A stretch of 64,000 nucleotides of DNA from Tubiluchus corallicola (taxonomy: Eukaryota; Priapulida; Priapulimorpha; Priapulimorphida; Tubiluchidae). The stretch lies in the NCBI GenBank assembly GCA_030141605.1, contig JAQGDQ010000191.1:86001-150000 (forward strand), read 5' to 3'. The notes below the pieces were generated by a model, which saw only the letters and a list, made by a program, of their open reading frames with translations, had not been told where the DNA came from and made no database searches. The position numbers and the translations under genes are program-made. How positions within the stretch are numbered: position 1 is the stretch's first letter; each line of letters opens with the position of its first letter. Shown here in pieces: positions 26,991-38,925 of the stretch.

Positions 26991-28585
26991 AGGTATTGGC
27001 TATAACAACCCAAACACAAACCAGTTGTTTTAAAGTCTTGTGGATGGTACATAATTTAAATGTGGGTTCACAGAATCCAGAAAGAAGAAAACATAAGTTG
27101 TGCGTCAATAGGCTGAAATGCTTTAAGAAGAAGTCAACATATTCTTAATAGCAACACAAATAACGTTTAAATAAATAGCCTGCAATAAATGAAAATTTGC
27201 TAAAGACAAAAAACTATTCGTGAGGAATTAGCGAGTAGTTGAAGCGACGTGTGTACACGTACAAAAATGGAAACGTATAATGTGTAATAAATAAAATGGA
27301 AGCAAATTTCTTTGTTGTGAACTATTTGTATAAATACTGAAAAACGTGTTTAAAAACGTGAAAATCAACGTAGAAAAATGTCTGAGGGTGTTAGATGTCT
27401 CATCTCACATATTTTTTAAAATAAAAATGAATAAAAAGAATTGCATTGAGCGGTTGGAAAGTTGAGAAAAATTTAAAAAGAAAATTAGAGGCATCAAAGT
27501 GCATAGGGACTTCTAAGACATCCTAACACTCATTTGCATTTTTTGTCAAGTTGCGTCACAATACGTGTGGTAATGCAAGACTTGGTTATACTTCTTGGAA
27601 CATCAGTTTCACAATTTCGCACCACGTTATAGCCTCCTTGCCTTGGGCTTCACCTAGTCATAGCGTCGATTACTTAACGCTTTCAGTTTACATTCCAAAA
27701 CGTTTTATTGGATTGGTGATTAATTGGCAAATATTTAACATGTAACTTTGGTGTACTGACAATATTCGCTGTCAGTTGTAACGAAGCCTGTAGCAATTAG
27801 ACTTTTGTTACTTTCTTGACGTAAAAGCATATACTCCATCTGGACAACCTCAATCGTAAGGATGATGCAAATACGTACATAAATTTTAAATTTACGTTTT
27901 ATATAAAAACCGTGTTTTTCACCGGTGAAATAACCCTGAGAAATTTGTTTTAAACTTATTTAATGTTTACTTTTTGCTTTCCTAAGCACGTGGCAGCTTT
28001 CTCAAATTTCTTGTTAACTCTTTCATAGAAACAATAAAAGCCATTGTCTTCTCTGTGAGTAAACGTGCGTCTTATCAGATTGCCTATTAAGTTTTGACAA
28101 ATTTTGATCTTTACCAGTTAACTTATCGCTTTTTACTAACTTATTATCCAGTTAATATCCAGTTATCATCGTAGATAACAATTGTGTAGCCGTTTTCCAG
28201 GAAACGCTTCCAACCACTTTCCAACGTATTTGACCAGTGTGGCTTCATCAGCATTGAAAGCTATAAACTCTACAAATATTTAGTTTTTCAGTTTTTTTCC
28301 TAAGAAATGAAACCACGAGAGATACTGTCTTTTGTGCAGTTCGTGAAGTATGACAAGATGTTTAGTAAGCGGTAGAGCTCATGCTTCTGTTATAATAATG
28401 TACTTAAGGCATTTTGTAGTATTTATGCTAAACCATTAGTGAATCTTTATGTTTTAAACCTCAATGACTGTAAATAGTAAAAAAATCAGATGTATCGCTA
28501 CTTTCGGAGACAAAACTGGAAGTTAACTTCTCAGCTGAATCGTACGTGAAGCCAGAATCTCCTTTCACCATCTAGAGTGCTCGTT
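26991..28585. other. No recognised feature
   Basis: AT-rich, no supported gene or repeat. Confidence 0.4.
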
Positions 28586-28632
28586 TCCTCATGGACTACT
28601 TCTAAGGATTCTTTAGAAGTAGATTATGAGGA
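28586..28632. other. Strong hairpin
   Basis: TCCTCATGGACTACTTCTAA (28586-28605) and its inverted partner (28613-28632) pair at 17 of 20 positions around a 7-base loop (GGATTCT). Weak pairing may extend a few bases outward. It could be a foldback remnant, a small-RNA precursor or chance. Confidence 0.6.
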
Positions 28633-29115
28633 GAAGAACAAACCAAATGTTGAAAGGAGATACTTGTATAGGAAGCCTAGAGTCAGGCGCAGTTCCGTCT
28701 GGCTCTGCTGCTTGATCCGTTTATCGTCCGCTACTGTCGATCTTCACAATTTTTAGTACTGTGGTGCAGTTTCATTTAGCGATGTGTCGTCCTTCACCAA
28801 ATGTCACTGTATGTCATAAAACATGTGTTGTGCAATCTCGCATAATATGCTTGCAACTATTATCACTTTCTGTAACTTCACCATTTCTCACAGTTTTGTT
28901 CAAATTGTCATCAGCTCAACTCAAATGCTTGATCGTATTACTGATGGCGCCTCCTTTTTTCTGTAATCTTGGTAAGCTAATTTAATTAGCTTCAATTGTC
29001 ACTGCATTCAACTGCAATGGTGGTAGAACCCTCGCATTTCTGCTAGAGCCTGCTACTGATCATCACTGAAACCTCTGAAGCCAGACATGAGTATTTAACA
29101 TGTTTCTTGAATATA
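28633..29115. other. No recognised feature
   Basis: Contains a 74-codon frame at 28761 without domain or splice support. Confidence 0.4.
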
Positions 29116-29640
29116 TGATGATGATGATGAATCTTTTATTACGCCTCTATGTGCAGGCTCAATACAACAATAATTAAAAATGAAACCATGTGCAGACATT
29201 AGTGACACACATTAATAAATGCATACAATTACATAAAAAATATAAGCAACTGTACAAATTATATACAAATAAACAAATGCGTATGTACAAACAGATACGT
29301 TAGGAAGTACAAACTATATACAAATCGTCACCCTATTGAATATATTGCAAATATATATATTGTATTGAACATTAAGCTTGGAAACTAACTTTCAACTGCA
29401 GGACCTTGGCAATGTGGATGCTTGCGGAGAGACCGGAGCCTGGCTCATTATCAGGGCTGAGTCTTTAAGATGAGCTACTGTGAGTGTTTATCCATCAACG
29501 AGGTAAAGTCAGAATCGGTATGGAGAACGAAACCGCCCAGAGACAAGTACTAAACCCAGGCAGTCGTAACTGGCCTCGGCGCTCCTCAACTTCGGTCGCA
29601 TAACACGCACGTAATCACTCGGCTATTCACCCGCCTCTTG
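29116..29640 (-). mobile_element. SINE-like retroelement, copy B
   Basis: On the minus strand this runs from the conserved core (TAGCCGAGTGATTACG at about 29625, then GGCCTCGGCGCT-type and GGGCGGTTTCGTTC blocks) to GGCGTAATAAAAGATT followed by a (CAT)n tail at 29116-29130. The order of core, T-rich body and short-repeat tail is that of a SINE or short LINE 3' end. The TAGCCGAGTGATTA block resembles an A box, and GGTTTCGTTC a poor B box, so a Pol III origin is possible but unproven. Confidence 0.55.
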
Positions 29641-30011
29641 AGTTTGTCAAAAAATAACTCGCGATTTTGGAATTTGGCTAAGCAAAGTGAGCACGTGTTT
29701 TCTGACTCCGCATTATGGAACAATGACGCAAAACTTGCAGATTGATCAATTAACGACAAGGCTTCAACGTGTGAAACATGTGCATGCATGAAGGAATTGA
29801 GTACTTTGCTTGTAGTTGTAGGGCGAGCATTCACTAATGCGGATATATGTATGCATTTGCGTCGTAGAGAGTGTGATTTATGTGTAAACGACTTCTGGTT
29901 AACGTAGTTTAACGTTGAGAAAATGAACGTAACTTTTGCCTCTGGAGTTAGTTCTGGAACTGTCCCCTTTACACGTCTTATTGTAACTGATGTATATTTA
30001 AACAAGTTCAT
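29586..30011 (-). CDS. Unrecognised 141-codon open frame
   Basis: This uninterrupted frame on the minus strand is one of the two longest in the window. It is mixed in composition with a Cys pair near the C terminus (NTCSLCLAKF) and a CVLC just before the stop. No domain is recognised. Its last ~18 codons overlap the SINE-like repeat at 29116-29640, so the C terminus, if translated, is repeat-derived. A frame this long can arise by chance at this base composition in 64 kb. It could be an exon, a transposon remnant or noise. Confidence 0.2.
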   Translation of the reverse strand: MNLFKYTSVTIRRVKGTVPELTPEAKVTFIFSTLNYVNQKSFTHKSHSLRRKCIHISALVNARPTTTSKVLNSFMHAHVSHVEALSLIDQSASFASLFHNAESENTCSLCLAKFQNRELFFDKLKRRVNSRVITCVLCDRS

Positions 30012-33000
30012 AAGCTTTAAAAGTTGCTATATTTTCAAATAAAAATGTTTTTTGGAATCCTCAAATTAGTGACTCTGTATCAAGTTCAAAAATTACTTAT
30101 AATGATTATTTTTTATTTGGTTGTTCATTTAAATTGAATTAACGCTACAGAAGTTAGCTTAAAGGACAAGACAACTCTTTATTTACATTAAGATAAAAAA
30201 TGCGTCTTGAAATTTTGTGTCACTGATATGCTGACTTTACATTAGCAGTAACGCTGGGCAAAACTTGTAAAATATTAAACTCCCGCGCTGATCGTTGGAC
30301 ACAACCATTCTAACGGCCAGAAAATTAGTAATTAATTTAGGAAAGTTAAAATAAAACATTTAATAAAGCATTTATTAAACAAAAACATAAATTACTTTAT
30401 CATGCCAGTAAGATTAATATAGGTAGTACGTTTTTGGTGAAAAAGTAATATTTTTTGGGTCCACAGTAGCTGAATATTTTAAATTATGAAGAATTTTCTT
30501 TTCCAATTACATATTTTTTTCAAACCCAAAAGCTCAAGACTAAGTAATTGAAATTTATATGGAGAGTTTGTTTGGACGTACTTTAAAATTCATTCCCCTT
30601 TAAGTTTATTAAAATAACAACAACATGAAATCAGTAATTATTTGCAGCGAGATTCGTAAATTTCTCGGTCGCTCAACTCTGCACCAGTTGGCTTTTAAAT
30701 TCTAGGATAAAGTTTGCCTGAACTGACGGAATACTTGACAGAAGTTATGACAACATCGTAGTGGAAATGGAACTGGCTAATTCGGGTCGATAAGCAAGGG
30801 CATGTTGTATGGGGAGCAGACAAAACCTGATCACATCATCTTAGGCTGATTTCTCCTATGTTCTATTATGTGGCGCTGTTTTAGTGGTTCTGATTTCACC
30901 TTCAAGACCAACTTGTGTGTTTTTTACTAGTGTTATACTTTTCCTTATTTTGGCCTCTTCACCCAGATTGCATGGCATCTAGAACCGATCGCTGACGAGG
31001 GGAATTGATTAAGTGATGTGAGGAAACTGAATTTAATGGCGGCCGGTGATCAGTAATTTGGCTTGATGAAAATGGGACATTTCAGTTTGTAGACTCGCGT
31101 GGCGCTGAACCGAAATATTGTGGCAGGAAAATTGATTAGGATAATGAGCTCAGTGCACTGGTGCTGGTTTCATAACAAAACATAAAACATATTTCATCTT
31201 TACATATTTCGCGAAATTTTATTTCTTTGCGTAAAAATGACTGTAGCAATGAAATGAAAAATCGAAATTCATTCAAAACACGTTCTAAATTTATTTCAGT
31301 TGCTTTTCATTTTTCTTTAATTATTGTAAATGCGGTAAGCATCACTGACTGTCAATGCTAAATTTCATAGTCGAAATCAATGCTAGCAATTCCTTTCTCC
31401 CGAAAAACCATCTGTTAAAGACCTTTAGACAGGTTATTTAGTTTCAGCTATAGGTAAAATAATGGTCAACCAAAAAGGATTCAGAGTAATGTGGTGTAAA
31501 TGCGCAGACTGAGATAGATAGAGCAGTTGAGAAGGGACGCAAAAAAATCAAAAACAGTAAATGAACATAAGTATAAAATGACGACTCGAATGGCGGTTTG
31601 ATTTCATATGCACAGAAATCATATGCAGTCGGCTTATTTTGTCTTTATCAGTTTAGGTTGTATGACTGTGAAGATGTAGACATAGAGGTCATGAAAATCT
31701 GAGGCAAAGGTCACCTTAAAAATGTAAAATATTTGGTCCTGTGTGACACATGCGGTACGTTTGGCATATATTATTGCAATATGCCAGATAAGTATCCGAA
31801 AAATGCATGAAGCCTCATATCAAATCAAATTCAGAGGTTACCAAAAGATCAGCCAAAGCCGTCACCAAAAAGGTGACACTTTTGTGTAGGGTTCTACACG
31901 AATGTGGCTTAATGCTGCAGTGAGTCGGTCTACTTTTCCAATGTAGTTAATTACCAGAGACAGGATGAGCATCTAAAGAATTATCTAAAGCCATCTAAAA
32001 AAGTTATCTAGCACAAGTCACTGCGCAGTGTTCTTTTGATAGTAGGAAAATATCATACGCCACACAAGTTAAAATATGCAACCCTAATGTAATTCCAGTA
32101 TCAGATAAGTTATTCTGCTTAAAACAAACGATTCGGCCGATCTTCTTGGTCCGACTTTTTCTCGCCAAATTGAACTTTTCTGGTAGCCCACTCGACTTTT
32201 ACGCATTCTCCTTTGTACCCAGAGCAAACCAGTCACTTAGCTGGCCTTTTTGGTCGATGTGGTTAGATTTACCCACGGCTCTAAGAAGATATTTTCATAT
32301 AATTCAGCGCTTTGCAACCGTTGTCGGTGTAGCTGTTATTGTTCTCAGTGTTACCCCAGAGACCAGTGATAAGAAAATTGATGATATTTCTAGTTTCTTC
32401 ACAATAATCATTGATCACTCGCGGTGACGTATTGTGAGAAATACAAAATAAACTAAATTAGTGTATATGGTAGTACCGTCATTAGTGAAAACCGTAAACA
32501 AAAAAATAAATTGGTGAATACCGTGAAGTACTTAATTATTTCTCAAGCAAATATGAACATCTGTTTTACGCAGCTTATGTGGATGCACGGTATAGTCGTT
32601 TGATTTTCAGTTCTTCAGTATTCTTAGCTTAATTATATGAATATTAATAATCAAAACCGCACATAGCTTAATGATAGTGATGCTCAAAATTTTATAGTGC
32701 TTGTATCAGAGCGAGAACACTAAAATTGTATAGGTGTACTATTCTTACATATTAATTAACTTGTATTAATTAAGAATATTTAACTATAAGATGATGTTAA
32801 GTGTTGAACTGGTACTCGCACACCGTAGTTCTTAAATAGAATAAATACAAAAGTTCATTGAAAAAACAGCGGAGGAATGGCGAAGATCGATAGAAATTTT
32901 AGTTCCCAAACCAAATTTGGCTAAATGGCAGAGCAGTTTCACAAGGGAAATGTCAACGTAATGTAGTACTCAGAATTAAAGCATGTATTTATTCTAGTTT

Positions 33001-34286
33001 TGAGTAGCTAGATTTTCCGATTAATAAAATTAAATATTATTCGATGTATTATTTTTGTTTAAAAGCCGATTTTTCCACAACTTTGACAAATATGTGTCGT
33101 TAGTGAACTTTGAAGCCATGTGTTGTACACCTACTTGCAAGCACTACTAAATCAGCCCCTGATTCAATGTAAAACTACAAACACCACATGGGTTGATTCC
33201 GTAAAATACTAAACGAATGCCTTTACTTTGAATTACACACTAGTGCTAAAGTAATTTGGCATCGTTTTTGCTGCTAAGTTCACTTTCGCTGACATCGGGT
33301 GTAATTGCGACCCAATAAAAACCTGCTAACAGCGACGCGAAAACGTTGCAATTGTCAGAATGAATTACTCTCTGTTATTGAGTATTGACCGGTCTTGTTT
33401 TGTATGCGGTGTGTCAGGGTGTGATGGAAAGAAAATTACCACAATTTTTCGCGCATGCTATACCAACATAATTATTTTGCGTTTTTAGCAACCATTTTCT
33501 AAAATGAGTTCCTTATTTTATAGACATGCCATGAGTGAAGTGATAAAAACCTTGTTATTTTAATAGGCAGAATTTATGCTGCCGTACATTAATTAGCATA
33601 CATTCATGTAGTTAAAAAGCACGCAATCAAGCATACAGCTAGCATAAGACATTCATAACTTTTTTCCCGTTTTACAGATCGTGCCGCCTACAAAAAGAAG
33701 ATATCTATTGAAGGGACATCTGCGCTTAACGGTCTACAATGGCGATCTGGGCAATCAAGGAAGTGATATCTGAGCATTGCCGATCGATCAGAGAATTGAT
33801 TATAATTGCTAGCAAGGCTTGATTAGCGCGGGATATTAGCCAATTACTAGTCTCAGCATCGAATGTCTTAACCAAATCCACTTGTTTGCCTGCAAGCAAG
33901 AAAGCATAGCTTCTTATGACAATAATTATAATAACTTATATGTGAGTATGGCTTTGCCGAAGCCACAAGAAATGATGTTTAAATGAAGGCACGCGATTTT
34001 TTAATTTAATTTCATTTTTAATATAATTTTAATAAATTTTTGCCTTTGTGGTCTCCCTAATATAAAATCCTTACTGTTTCTTCACTATCTTCCAGTTAAT
34101 TTTTAACAGTCGCCAATTTTTGGGCTTTTTGGTATAAATCTGATGGGTAAGGGTATAAGAGGTCTTGACCTCATATTGGAAGCAAGCAATGTCAGTTAAT
34201 AAAAGCAGGTGACAGAACTATTTCCGGCAGTAGGGGTTCTGGAAGGATTTCGGTGTTAATCCTTCCTATATGTTGTTCCACCCAAT
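30012..34286. other. Long stretch upstream of the K2P exon, nothing firm
   Basis: A 93-codon frame at 32146 lacks a domain. At 31690-31880, AAAGGTCACC and AAGGTGACAC look like diverged AGGTCA-family words. The K2P promoter and 5' untranslated exon, if present, would lie here but no core promoter was identified. Confidence 0.35.
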
Positions 34287-34710
34287 ATGATCCGTCGTCG
34301 GCGGAGCACCGTCTTTTCTGACCATCGTCATGAGCAGTTTAAAGATTACTGTAGAAAATTTGCTGCTTTTTGTTTCTCGCACATTGGCCTCTGCGGTCTG
34401 GTAGTGGGATACTCCATAATAGGAGCTCTAACTTTCCGAGCTTTAGAAGCTCCTTACGAAATTGTTACCCGCAATTCTGTGAAGAAGCTCCGAGAGTCGA
34501 CTATAAACGACCTGTGGGAGTTGACCATGGAGTTGAACGTTTTGTACGAGAAAAACTGGACCGAAATGGCCACGGTAAAATTGAAGGATTTCCAGACACA
34601 GCTAATAAAAAAGGTGAAGGAGGGATACGATGGCAAGGAAGAGGAGGGAAGGAATCAGTGGAGCTTCAGCGGAGCTTTCCTGTATTCTCTCACTGTGATA
34701 ACCACAATTG
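34287..34710 (+). CDS. Two-pore-domain K+ channel (K2P/TWiK-like), first coding exon
   Basis: This encodes residues 1-141 plus the first base of codon 142 of a K2P channel, a plasma-membrane leak potassium channel that sets resting potential. After a basic N terminus (RRRR at 3-6), TM1 spans about residues 32-54, with the GALTFRALEAP ending typical of K2P TM1. Residues 55-124 form the charged extracellular cap, with one N-glycosylation sequon (NWT, N90). The first pore helix is about 125-138 and ends in the filter motif TTIG (139-142). The exon stops inside the filter glycine codon at a strong donor (GTAAGG at 34711), so the expected Tyr-Gly half of the filter must be in the next exon, which I could not find. 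The start is the first ATG after an in-frame TAA at 34257. The cap segment has no cysteine, unlike K2P subfamilies with a cap disulfide. The family call is solid; the subfamily (TWiK or TRESK-like) is inference. Confidence 0.85.
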
Positions 34711-35017
34711 GTAAGGTATATAATTAATTAAAAATTGTACGTCCAAATAGTATTAAAAACTTTATATTCTAAATTCTGAATACAGACATTTTGATATCGA
34801 TTCTGCTGGCCCACAAATTAGATTGTCGATTACAATTGTATTTTTATTTATAATATAAATAGATTTACTAACGTAAAAGTTACTCAAATAAAATTGACGT
34901 AACTCTTTGAGCACATTATTGAGAAATGAAAAACCGCATGTAACGCCCATTGTCTGATAGATATAGTCACCAAGCTTACAAAAATTTCAAAAAATATAGT
35001 CTTGGAGTTACGTAATT
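34711..35017 (+). other. Start of K2P intron 1
   Basis: This follows the GTAAGG donor directly. It is AT-rich, has no open frame continuing the channel, and shows nothing recognisable before the GGATCGGG-type repeat. No sequence encoding a filter-completing GY-G motif next to an AG acceptor was seen from here to the window end, so the intron is either very long or the next exon was missed. Confidence 0.6.
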
Positions 35018-35345
35018 ACGGTTGCTCGAGGATCGGGACAGGATCGAGTTTCGGATCGAGATCAGGGATACGGATTTAGGATCGCGGTTCGGGTCAGAAC
35101 GAAATGTTCGTGATTATTTTCCTGACCCAAACCAGAAATATAATTACATATAGCAGTAAAATTAATGCAGATGAAAGAATTACTGCGAAATACCGCAGTT
35201 TTAGCGCCGACAAGTAATGTAACAGTTGCTTTTCAATTATTATAAACTTTTAAAGTTCGGGATCTGGATCGGGGTCGGGACGATACGAGATGAGTAGTTC
35301 GCAAGTGAATGTTCGGGAACGGGGTTCGGGATTTGAAAAAGTTCG
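35018..35345 (+). repeat. Dispersed GGATCGGG/GTTCGGGA repeat
   Basis: Degenerate GGATCGGGA, GGATCGAGT and GTTCGGGATC units occur at both ends of a ~330-base block around an AT-rich centre. A shorter related stretch in the opposite orientation lies at 8870-8930. The block stops exactly where the left arm of the inverted repeat begins. Confidence 0.5.
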
Positions 35346-35427
35346 GCAATTATAAATGTACAGTACCCTTAGACTTCTGCCGATTCTCCAAAATGCATTT
35401 TTATTACGTTTGAATTACTGCTGTTGT

Positions 35428-35944
<517 letters not shown>

Positions 35945-35952
35945 GCTGTTGT

Positions 35953-36249
35953 TGAGATACATAATTTATAAAGCGCTTACAATGCCACGTTTTTTATTGC
36001 TTTTACCGCCCACAAAAATTGCCCCATTTAGCCTGAAGATGATATTAACACGAACCAAAAGAAGCTAATTTGAAAATGCGATTCGTATTCCCGTATGATT
36101 TGGGTTAATTTTGCACTTTGGCTCGTATTACTGATATTACATCATGCCTGATGTAACGCACACCCGCAGGGATAACACAAGTAACAGAATTGCTATGTAT
36201 TATATCATGTCGCTAGTCCCTTCTCTTTATTTCTGTAGCATGCAAACAC
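35953..36249. other. Inner end of left arm and start of loop
   Basis: The left arm continues to about 36024, then unique sequence follows to the SINE tail. No gene. Confidence 0.5.
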
Positions 36250-36537
36250 ATCAATAATAATAATAATAATAATCTTTATTCAAAGTCGTCTTTTTGGATG
36301 AACAGTTAACATAAGCTCCAAGAGCTTTTGGGCCGACTGTACATAACAATCTACAACTACGTAACACAGACTATTATTACTCCACTCTTACACTAAATGC
36401 TATGCGCCAGGTAAAGCAACAGCAGGCTCCATTTTTAAAGTCCCATTGATATGACCCGGCCGCTGTATCGAACTCACGACCTCCCAGGCGGAAAGCGGAC
36501 GCGTTACCACTAGACTAAACCGTCTGGTATACTCCGT
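36250..36537 (-). mobile_element. tRNA-derived SINE
   Basis: On the minus strand the head at 36537-36465 has an A box (TTTAGTCTAGTGGTAACGC) and a B box (GTGAGTTCGATAC) around a tRNA-like middle. A ~190-base body follows, ending AATAAAG then (ATT)n at 36255-36275. The head resembles a tRNA with the TCTAGTGG D-arm; the parent tRNA is not certain. The T stem no longer pairs, so it is not a tRNA gene. It sits in the loop of the inverted repeat. Confidence 0.75.
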
Positions 36538-36637
36538 TGGTACGTGCGATATTTATACTTCAATGGTAAAAAATGCGATTGGAGATGACAGTTTGATAGT
36601 AGTAAAGTGTAGAAGAGTGATTACCGAACACCCTCTC

Positions 36638-36831
36638 GGGCAATTTTTGTCGGCGGTGAAAGCAATAAAAAACGTGCTGCTGATACTAACATTTTGTTAT
36701 GACAAGAGCTCCTACTTGGTATTGTAGGCGCTTTATAAATTATATATATCCACAACAGCAATAATTCAAGCATAATAAAAATGCATTTTGGAGAATCGGC
36801 AGAGGTCTAAAGGTGCTGTACATTTATAATT
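36638..36831 (-). repeat. Right arm of the large inverted repeat
   Basis: Read as complement, it matches 35348-36024 apart from the hAT insertion and a ~41-base segment (about 36685-36725) absent from the left arm. It preserves the empty GCTGTTGT site. Confidence 0.8.
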
Positions 36832-38619
36832 TACATGCTGACCACCCAATGCTAAGCAATAGGTATTGATACTATAACTGCAATTATCATTTAATTGCTG
36901 CTGCCTAAGGTTTGGGTTGGCTAGTGTACCGCCGTCAATAGTTAACTCAGTGGGGTATAAAGGAAAAGCGAAGTGGTGATTGCAGAACACTGGAGTTAAG
37001 TCACCGCCGCTACTTGAATAATAAGTCAATATAGGTCATTGGCATGCACGGTTTTTGTCGAACAATAGCTAATATACCTACAGAAAGTCTGCTGCAAAAT
37101 TATAAAATGAAAACCTTGTTTTGGGGTTCTTGAAAACGATAAAGATTCATGACTGTGTTGAGCGCAGAGACTGATGTTTATTTTTGCTAACCACCCTGTT
37201 CTTCAACAAAAGCCGCTTTACGCTAGCAGCGGTGTTTAGTAAAAAACTGTAACGTGATTATGAATACGCAGCATTTTCGTTGAATTGATTATAGTGCAAG
37301 TTTTTTTGCAAAAAACTTCTGGCTGTGGTTTCAGTTTCCATGCACCTCGCCTTTGAAGTACTCGATACACGCGGCCTGAAGGGAAAAAAATGCAAATCCA
37401 TACCTGCAGTTGAATGGCTGCTTAGATGAAGAGAGTCGGTGATTTTTTTGCTTCAAGTAAAAAAGCGTGGCAAGTTATTTACAACAGTATAAGGTTTCAA
37501 GCTCCAACATTGAAGAGTCTATACCATTTATTCGTAGATATTTCAGTTTATTCAGTTTCTTTTGGGGTACTGGATCACACTAGTTGAGGTCAACTTGTTA
37601 CTACAGTATTACTAATAATATCATTTATTTATATTTACAAAGTGATTTTAATTACATTTTAATTACGTTATATTTATGTTACAAAATTTACATTGTGAGT
37701 ATTTATTTTGATAGTTATTCAGATAAGAAAATGTATTAGTCTTCCATATAATAAAGCCCATTGAGAAAATTCCACTACGTCATGAATATAGTAATTTATG
37801 TACACGACTATAATGACATCGTTTTATAAGTCAATACCCCTAGTCAATTAGGAAAAATTGTGTACACGCAATTACATCAAATAGACAAAACGGTATTAAC
37901 AGTACAATTATTAACTATATAGTATTAGAAAAGGAAAGACCGATATTAAAACTGTTAATTTTAATTCTTGTTATCGTTGAGTGAGTGAAAAAACGCAGAC
38001 ATTCAAACTAATATGACGCCAGAAGTTAACTAGAACTCATTTTTTAATGTTATATATATTTGCTACACATGTTGGCGGTTATTTTACGGGTTTTTATGTA
38101 CTTTTTTCGTGTAATTTATATATCTGTTATACAAGCATTCATTTTTAACATGTGGATGATGTGACTTATGCCACTGATACTCTAATCAATGAAACGTTAA
38201 TGCAACATGGCATGGCGAATTAGTGCCAATGTTCGCATAGGAAAGTGATGGTGATATTAACAGGTCCCTATTGCACTATTAACATCGTTCCAACATCCCA
38301 GAGGATTTACTCATTTTTATTGATATGGCAGATAGTTGTAGAGTAGTCGGTTATTAATCACTGATTACAGGCTTTATGGCATTTTCAACATGATGTGTGT
38401 TATTTTGATTAATTGACTTTGAGTAATAATTATATTGTGGTGCCTCAAACACATTTATGTAGAAAAGGGGCAGAGCTACATGCATGGAAGCTAAAGTATA
38501 TTTTAGATCTATTTTTAATATTTAAATGAAATATCCTTGCTAAAATATACGATTCCTAAAGATTGTCATATTATTTTCAGAAAGTTATCAGGTTTTTGTA
38601 CAGACGTAATTATTATTTG
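36832..38619. other. No recognised feature
   Basis: AT-rich sequence. The 87-codon frame overlapping its start runs into the inverted-repeat arm and has no domain. Confidence 0.4.
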
Positions 38620-38925
38620 CATTATTACCCATGTACGCTTCTAGGTGCGTCTGTTTGGGTGTGTGCTTGTCTTATGCCTGTTTGTGTATTTGTCCGCGCG
38701 ATAAACGAAATGGATGAAGTTATCAAAAAAACTTGGGCAAGCGCTGGACATCCACTGATTTTGGGCTTGAAAAGTTAAAGGTCAAGGTCACAAGATCAAA
38801 ATGGATGAAGCTATAATTTCCAAACTTAATGCAGGTATAGATCTGGACAGAAACTTGGAAACCTATTGATTTTTGGTTCAAAAAGTCAAAGGTCAAAGTC
38901 ACAAATATAAAAATGTCAAAATAAA
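38620..38925 (+). repeat. Dispersed AGGTCA-type repeat, copy 2 (about two tandem units)
   Basis: GTCTGTTTGGGTGTGTG, a GTCCGCGCGATAA block and ATGGATGAAGTTATC lead to TTAAAGGTCAAGGTCACA (about 38774-38791). A second unit starts ATGGATGAAGCTATA and ends TCAAAGGTCAAAGTCACA (about 38885-38902). The period is about 110 bases. It is homologous to the inverse of 2235-2500. Confidence 0.7.

Noticed and set aside
30159-30603. Possible TTAA-flanked element (AGGACAAG at left, complement AGGGGAATG at right)
   Set aside because: The terminal match is only about four bases and TTAA is common in this AT-rich sequence.
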